Source: JBMDXB01 sp048594975
GTDB lineage: Bacteria; Acidobacteriota; Vicinamibacteria; Vicinamibacterales; 2-12-FULL-66-21
Assembly (NCBI GenBank): GCA_048594975.1
Contig: JBMDXQ010000104.1
Coordinates: 1 to 64,000 of the forward strand
Length of the DNA stretch: 64,000 nt
Direction: 5' to 3'
The notes beneath the pieces were generated by a model, which worked only from the letters and a program-made list of their open reading frames with translations, was not told the origin of the DNA and made no database searches. Below, piece after piece: positions 61,155-64,000 of the stretch (its first letter is position 1; each line of letters begins with the position of its first letter). The translations under genes were made by a program, and so were the position numbers.

Positions 61155-62729
61155 ATGCGCGTCCTCAACACGCAGCAGATGCGCGAAGCGGATCGGCGGA
61201 CTATCGAGGAGATCGGGCTGCCCTCGATCGTGCTGATGGAGAACGCCGGCCGCCAGGCGGTCGCGGCGATGGAAGCAGCGTTCGACGATCTGGCGACCAG
61301 CCACGTCGCGGTGCTGTGCGGCCGCGGCAACAACGGCGGCGACGGGTTCGTGGTCGCGCGGACGCTGGCGCAGCGCGGCATCGAGTCCACCGTGTTCCTG
61401 CTCGGGAGCGTCGCCGACGTGCGCGGTGACGCGCGCACCAACCTCGAGGTGCTCGGGCGCATCGGCCTGGGCGTCGTCGAGATCGCCAACGCGCAGGACT
61501 GGGAGCTGCACTTCAGCGAGGTCTCCGCCTGCGACATGGTTGTCGACGCGCTGCTCGGGACGGGGTTCAGCGGCGCGCTCACCGGGCTGCTCGAGACGGT
61601 GGTGGCCGACGTCAACGGCCTCGGCGTCCCGATCGTGTCGATCGATCTGCCGACCGGCGTCTCCGCCGACTCGCACCTGGTGGCGGGCACCGCCGTCGAG
61701 GCGTCGATGACCGTCACTCTGGCGGCACCGAAGATCCCGCTCGTCGTTCCGCCCGCCGACTCGCACGGCGGCGATCTGGTGATCGCGGACATCGGCATCC
61801 CGCCGCCGGTGATCGACGAGCTCGAGGGCCCCTACGTGGAGCTGCTGACGCGCGAGCGGATGCGCGAGCTGGTCCCGGCGCGGGCCGCCGACTCGCACAA
61901 GGGTGACTTCGGGCACGTCCTGATCGTGGCGGGCTCGTTCGGGAAGAGCGGCGCGGCGCACCTGACGGCGCTTGGCGCGCTGCGCTCCGGCGCCGGCCTG
62001 GTGACCGTGGCCACGCCGCGGTCGGCGCTGCCGATCCTGGCGGCGATGGGCGCGGAGTACATGACCGAGCCGCTGGAGGAGACGGCGGCCGGCACGGTCG
62101 ATTTCGCCGCGCTCGACCGCGTCTTCGAACTGAGGGCGGACGTGATCGCCGTCGGGCCGGGGCTCGGCCGGGCGCCCTCGACGGCCGCATTCGTCCACGG
62201 CCTCGTGGAGCGCGCCGGTGTGCCGCTCGTCGTCGACGCGGACGCGTTGAACGCGTTCGCCGGCGACCCAGACCGGCTGGTCGGCCGCGACGGGGTGGAC
62301 GTCGTCGTCACGCCGCATCCAGGGGAGATGGCGCGGCTGCTCAACGTCACCGTTGAAACCGTGCAGAACGATCGCCTGAACTCTGCTCGTGAGTTCGCCG
62401 CCGGCCACCGTGTGCACGTTGTGCTGAAGGGCCACCGCACGGTCATCGCCGGTCCGGACAACCGCGTCTTCATCAACCTCACCGGCAACGCCGGCATGGC
62501 AACCGGCGGCACCGGCGACCTGCTCACGGGGATGATAGCCGCCTGGCTGGCGCAGCTCCTCGACGCCGAGGCGGCGTGCAAGCTCGCCGTGTACCTGCAC
62601 GGCACGGCCGGCGACCTCGCGGAGGCGGACGAGGGGGATGTCGCGCTCATCGCCAGCGACATCGCCAACCACCTGGGCGACGCGGTGCTCGAGCTGACCG
62701 CCCGCCGCCGGGTGAAACGAGAGCAATGA
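61155..62729 (+). CDS. nnr: Bifunctional NAD(P)H-hydrate epimerase/dehydratase
   Basis: The 524-residue protein joins both repair activities. Residues about 1-215 are the YjeF-N epimerase (MRVLNTQQMREADRRTIEEI, LCGRGNNGGDGFVVAR). About 225-515 are the ADP-dependent dehydratase, with DSHKGDFGHVLIVAGS, VDADALNAFAG, VTPHPGEMARLL and NAGMATGGTGDLLTGM. The enzyme restores NADH and NADPH damaged by hydration. Length and motifs are typical. tsaE follows, an order commonly seen in bacteria, which supports both calls. Confidence 0.95.
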   Translation: MRVLNTQQMREADRRTIEEIGLPSIVLMENAGRQAVAAMEAAFDDLATSHVAVLCGRGNNGGDGFVVARTLAQRGIESTVFLLGSVADVRGDARTNLEVLGRIGLGVVEIANAQDWELHFSEVSACDMVVDALLGTGFSGALTGLLETVVADVNGLGVPIVSIDLPTGVSADSHLVAGTAVEASMTVTLAAPKIPLVVPPADSHGGDLVIADIGIPPPVIDELEGPYVELLTRERMRELVPARAADSHKGDFGHVLIVAGSFGKSGAAHLTALGALRSGAGLVTVATPRSALPILAAMGAEYMTEPLEETAAGTVDFAALDRVFELRADVIAVGPGLGRAPSTAAFVHGLVERAGVPLVVDADALNAFAGDPDRLVGRDGVDVVVTPHPGEMARLLNVTVETVQNDRLNSAREFAAGHRVHVVLKGHRTVIAGPDNRVFINLTGNAGMATGGTGDLLTGMIAAWLAQLLDAEAACKLAVYLHGTAGDLAEADEGDVALIASDIANHLGDAVLELTARRRVKREQ

Positions 62730-62853
62730 GCAGCAGACATCCCGAACTGGCGAATCTCGAGCACGCGCGAAGCGCTCCCACAAGAGAGGCGAGCGTAAAG
62801 CGCGTCGGCATGGGGCCCCACGCGCATTGAACAAAAGAGGGCAGAAGGACCGG

Positions 62854-63300
62854 GTGTCTTCTCGCGAGGCGGTCGTCACGGCATGCGAGGATGAAACCGC
62901 AGCGGTCGCGGAGCGACTCGCCGCGACGCTGCAAACGGGCGACCTGATCCTGCTCTACGGCGAGCTCGGGGCGGGTAAGACGGCGTTCGTCCGCGGCCTC
63001 GCCCGCGGCCTCGGGGCGCCCGAGTCGGATGTCTCGAGCCCGACGTTCACGATCATCCAGGAGTACGGAGGACGGCTCCCGTTCTACCACGTCGACCTGT
63101 ATCGCCTTGAGCCGCCCGAGGTCGAGGACCTCGGACTCGAGGAGCTCGTATCGAGCGAGGGCGTCGTCGCGATCGAATGGGCGGAGCGCTGGGAAGGCCG
63201 GCCGGACGATGTCATCGAGGTCCGGCTGGAGTACGCCGGAGAGGATCGGCGGCGCATCGTCGTCTCGGGAACCAGGAACCAGCCTTCCGGCAGCGGTTGA
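62854..63300 (+). CDS. tsaE: tRNA threonylcarbamoyladenosine biosynthesis ATPase TsaE
   Basis: The 148-residue P-loop protein has GDLILLYGELGAGKTAFVRG (Walker A), SSPTFTIIQEYGG, FYHVDLYRLEPPEVEDLGLE and a late VVAIEWAERW, the full TsaE signature. With TsaB and TsaD it makes the t6A modification of ANN-decoding tRNAs. GTG 62854 is chosen because AGAAGGA lies about 6 bases upstream; a TTG at 62827 would add nine residues without a ribosome binding site. It lies 124 bases after nnr. Confidence 0.93.
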   Translation: MSSREAVVTACEDETAAVAERLAATLQTGDLILLYGELGAGKTAFVRGLARGLGAPESDVSSPTFTIIQEYGGRLPFYHVDLYRLEPPEVEDLGLEELVSSEGVVAIEWAERWEGRPDDVIEVRLEYAGEDRRRIVVSGTRNQPSGSG

Positions 63301-63313
63301 GTGGTCCCCGCCT

Positions 63314-63895
63314 TCAGAACCGATTCCGCGGGTTCAGCCGCAGCGTGAAGTCGACGTGCTGGACGCCGCCCTCGCGCCGCACCTGGCACGCCCGGCTGCG
63401 CTCCTGCGTCGGCAGGCGAGGATCGTCAGCGAACCGCAGTTCGTCAGCCCAGTAGCGACGCCCGTCAGGCAGGAAGATCTGCAGGTGCACGTGCTGCGGG
63501 ATGGTGCTGCCCGGATAGCCACCCGGGCGAATGGTCGTGAACTCGAAGCTGCCGTCCGGCGCCGTCTGCGCCCATCCTCTCAGACGCCACGAGTGCGGGC
63601 CGGCGCCCGGTCTGTCATAAAGACCCTCCCGGTCCGTCTGGTAGGCGAAGACGACGGCGCCTGCCATCGGGCTGGTGCCGTCCTCCGCCACCGCTCGCCC
63701 GTGGATGACCAGCGGATCGCCAGGCTCCGAGGGAGGCGCGATCCGCGCCTTCGCGGAGAGCGTGGCAGGACGCCCGCGCTGCGCCGCTTCGAGCGCACGC
63801 ACGAACTCGCGATCCTGCGCGTACGTGATGAACGGTCGGAAAACAGTGACGAATGCCGGCGCCGAGAGCGCAGCGAGAAACAGCCGTCGGTGCAT
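63314..63895 (-). CDS. Secreted intradiol-dioxygenase-like protein
   Basis: The 193-residue protein has an Arg-Arg signal sequence (MHRRLFLAALSAPAFVTVF). The fold is that of protocatechuate 3,4-dioxygenase-type catechol dioxygenases: PLVIHGRAVAEDGTSPMAGA, YDRPGAGPHSWRLRGWAQT, TTIRPGGYPGSTIPQHVHLQ. The four non-haem iron ligands can be matched to Tyr93, Tyr127, His135 and His137. It is smaller than cytoplasmic ring-cleaving enzymes and is exported, like other bacterial intradiol-like surface proteins of unclear substrate. It converges on tsaE with a 13-base gap. Confidence 0.8.
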   Translation of the reverse strand: MHRRLFLAALSAPAFVTVFRPFITYAQDREFVRALEAAQRGRPATLSAKARIAPPSEPGDPLVIHGRAVAEDGTSPMAGAVVFAYQTDREGLYDRPGAGPHSWRLRGWAQTAPDGSFEFTTIRPGGYPGSTIPQHVHLQIFLPDGRRYWADELRFADDPRLPTQERSRACQVRREGGVQHVDFTLRLNPRNRF

Positions 63896-63946
63896 GAGCG
63901 CCTCCCTCGCGCTTAAGACGACGGCGGCACGGAAATGTTAGCCGGC

Positions 63947-64000
63947 TCAGATCGTGTTTCTTGCGCGTGCGGTCACCCACGCCGGCAACCGATCGTCCGC
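63947..64000 (-). CDS. Possible C-terminal end of a gene continuing past the right edge
   Basis: The minus-strand frame entering from the right edge ends ADDRLPAWVTARARNTI before TGA at 63949-63947. Seventeen residues cannot establish a gene; it is listed only because the frame is open to the edge and is followed by the intradiol-like gene on the same strand after about 50 bases. Confidence 0.2.
   Translation of the reverse strand, partial: ADDRLPAWVTARARNTI

Overview
The window is GC-rich bacterial DNA. A Gram-negative host is indicated by outer-membrane barrel proteins, AmpG, periplasmic di-haem cytochromes and an Hcp protein. TPR-bearing Ser/Thr kinases, RoxA-like cytochromes, very dense GC-rich coding and Tat-exported redox enzymes together suggest Acidobacteriota (Vicinamibacteria-like), but this is inference because no rRNA or other phylogenetic marker is present.

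Left accessory region (1-8.7 kb): the tail of a barrel protein, a mono-haem cytochrome c, a decayed HK97-type capsid fragment, a cupin, a frameshifted transposase remnant, a three-domain peptidoglycan enzyme (lysozyme, L,D-transpeptidase-like motif, peptidoglycan-binding domain), an Xre/RES toxin-antitoxin pair with a striking triple operator and a leaderless promoter, and a zinc metalloprotease without a signal peptide.

Conflict/immunity-like region (8.8-19 kb): a SLOG-like putative nucleotide sensor faces a two-gene operon of trypsin-like proteases (one fused to a TRAFs-binding/TPR-like helical region). Two small secreted carboxypeptidase-regulatory-like proteins follow, then a TIR protein translationally coupled to a 1253-residue nSTAND NTPase with a membrane segment and WD40 propeller. 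AmpG (19.3-21 kb) follows.

Central block (22-42 kb): the most novel part. Eight tightly packed minus-strand genes run from a good promoter at 38.4 kb down to 23.7 kb. Six encode large (494-787 residue) mutually related proteins with a shared N-terminal 'FYYLP' module and repeated Ig-like beta modules. One of them carries about 43 copies of a 9-bp repeat encoding Thr-Gly-Thr. The last two genes encode an unknown protein and an alpha-toroid protein with a DxDD motif. Flanking genes are a tiny membrane protein, an N-acetylmuramoyl-L-alanine amidase, a TPR-methyltransferase whose start lies in a 96-bp inverted-repeat element, and an orphan Hcp. A secreted or injected particle is a possible but unproven reading.

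Redox operon (41.8-48.1 kb): a RoxA/RoxB-like di-haem protein, a Tat-exported old-yellow-enzyme-type flavoprotein with an Fe-S motif, and two related di-haem peroxidase-like proteins, probably acting together in the periplasm on an unknown substrate.

Right part (48.7-64 kb): a decayed GNAT gene, a Ser/Thr kinase with TPRs, a sigma54-type AAA+ regulator lacking GAFTGA, and a frameshifted AftB/ZomB-like glycosyltransferase. That gene and an opposing barrel gene are both truncated at about 55.05 kb, indicating a rearrangement or mis-join. Conserved housekeeping genes follow: gcvT-gcvH-gcvP, a class IV aminotransferase, nnr, tsaE and an intradiol-dioxygenase-like protein.
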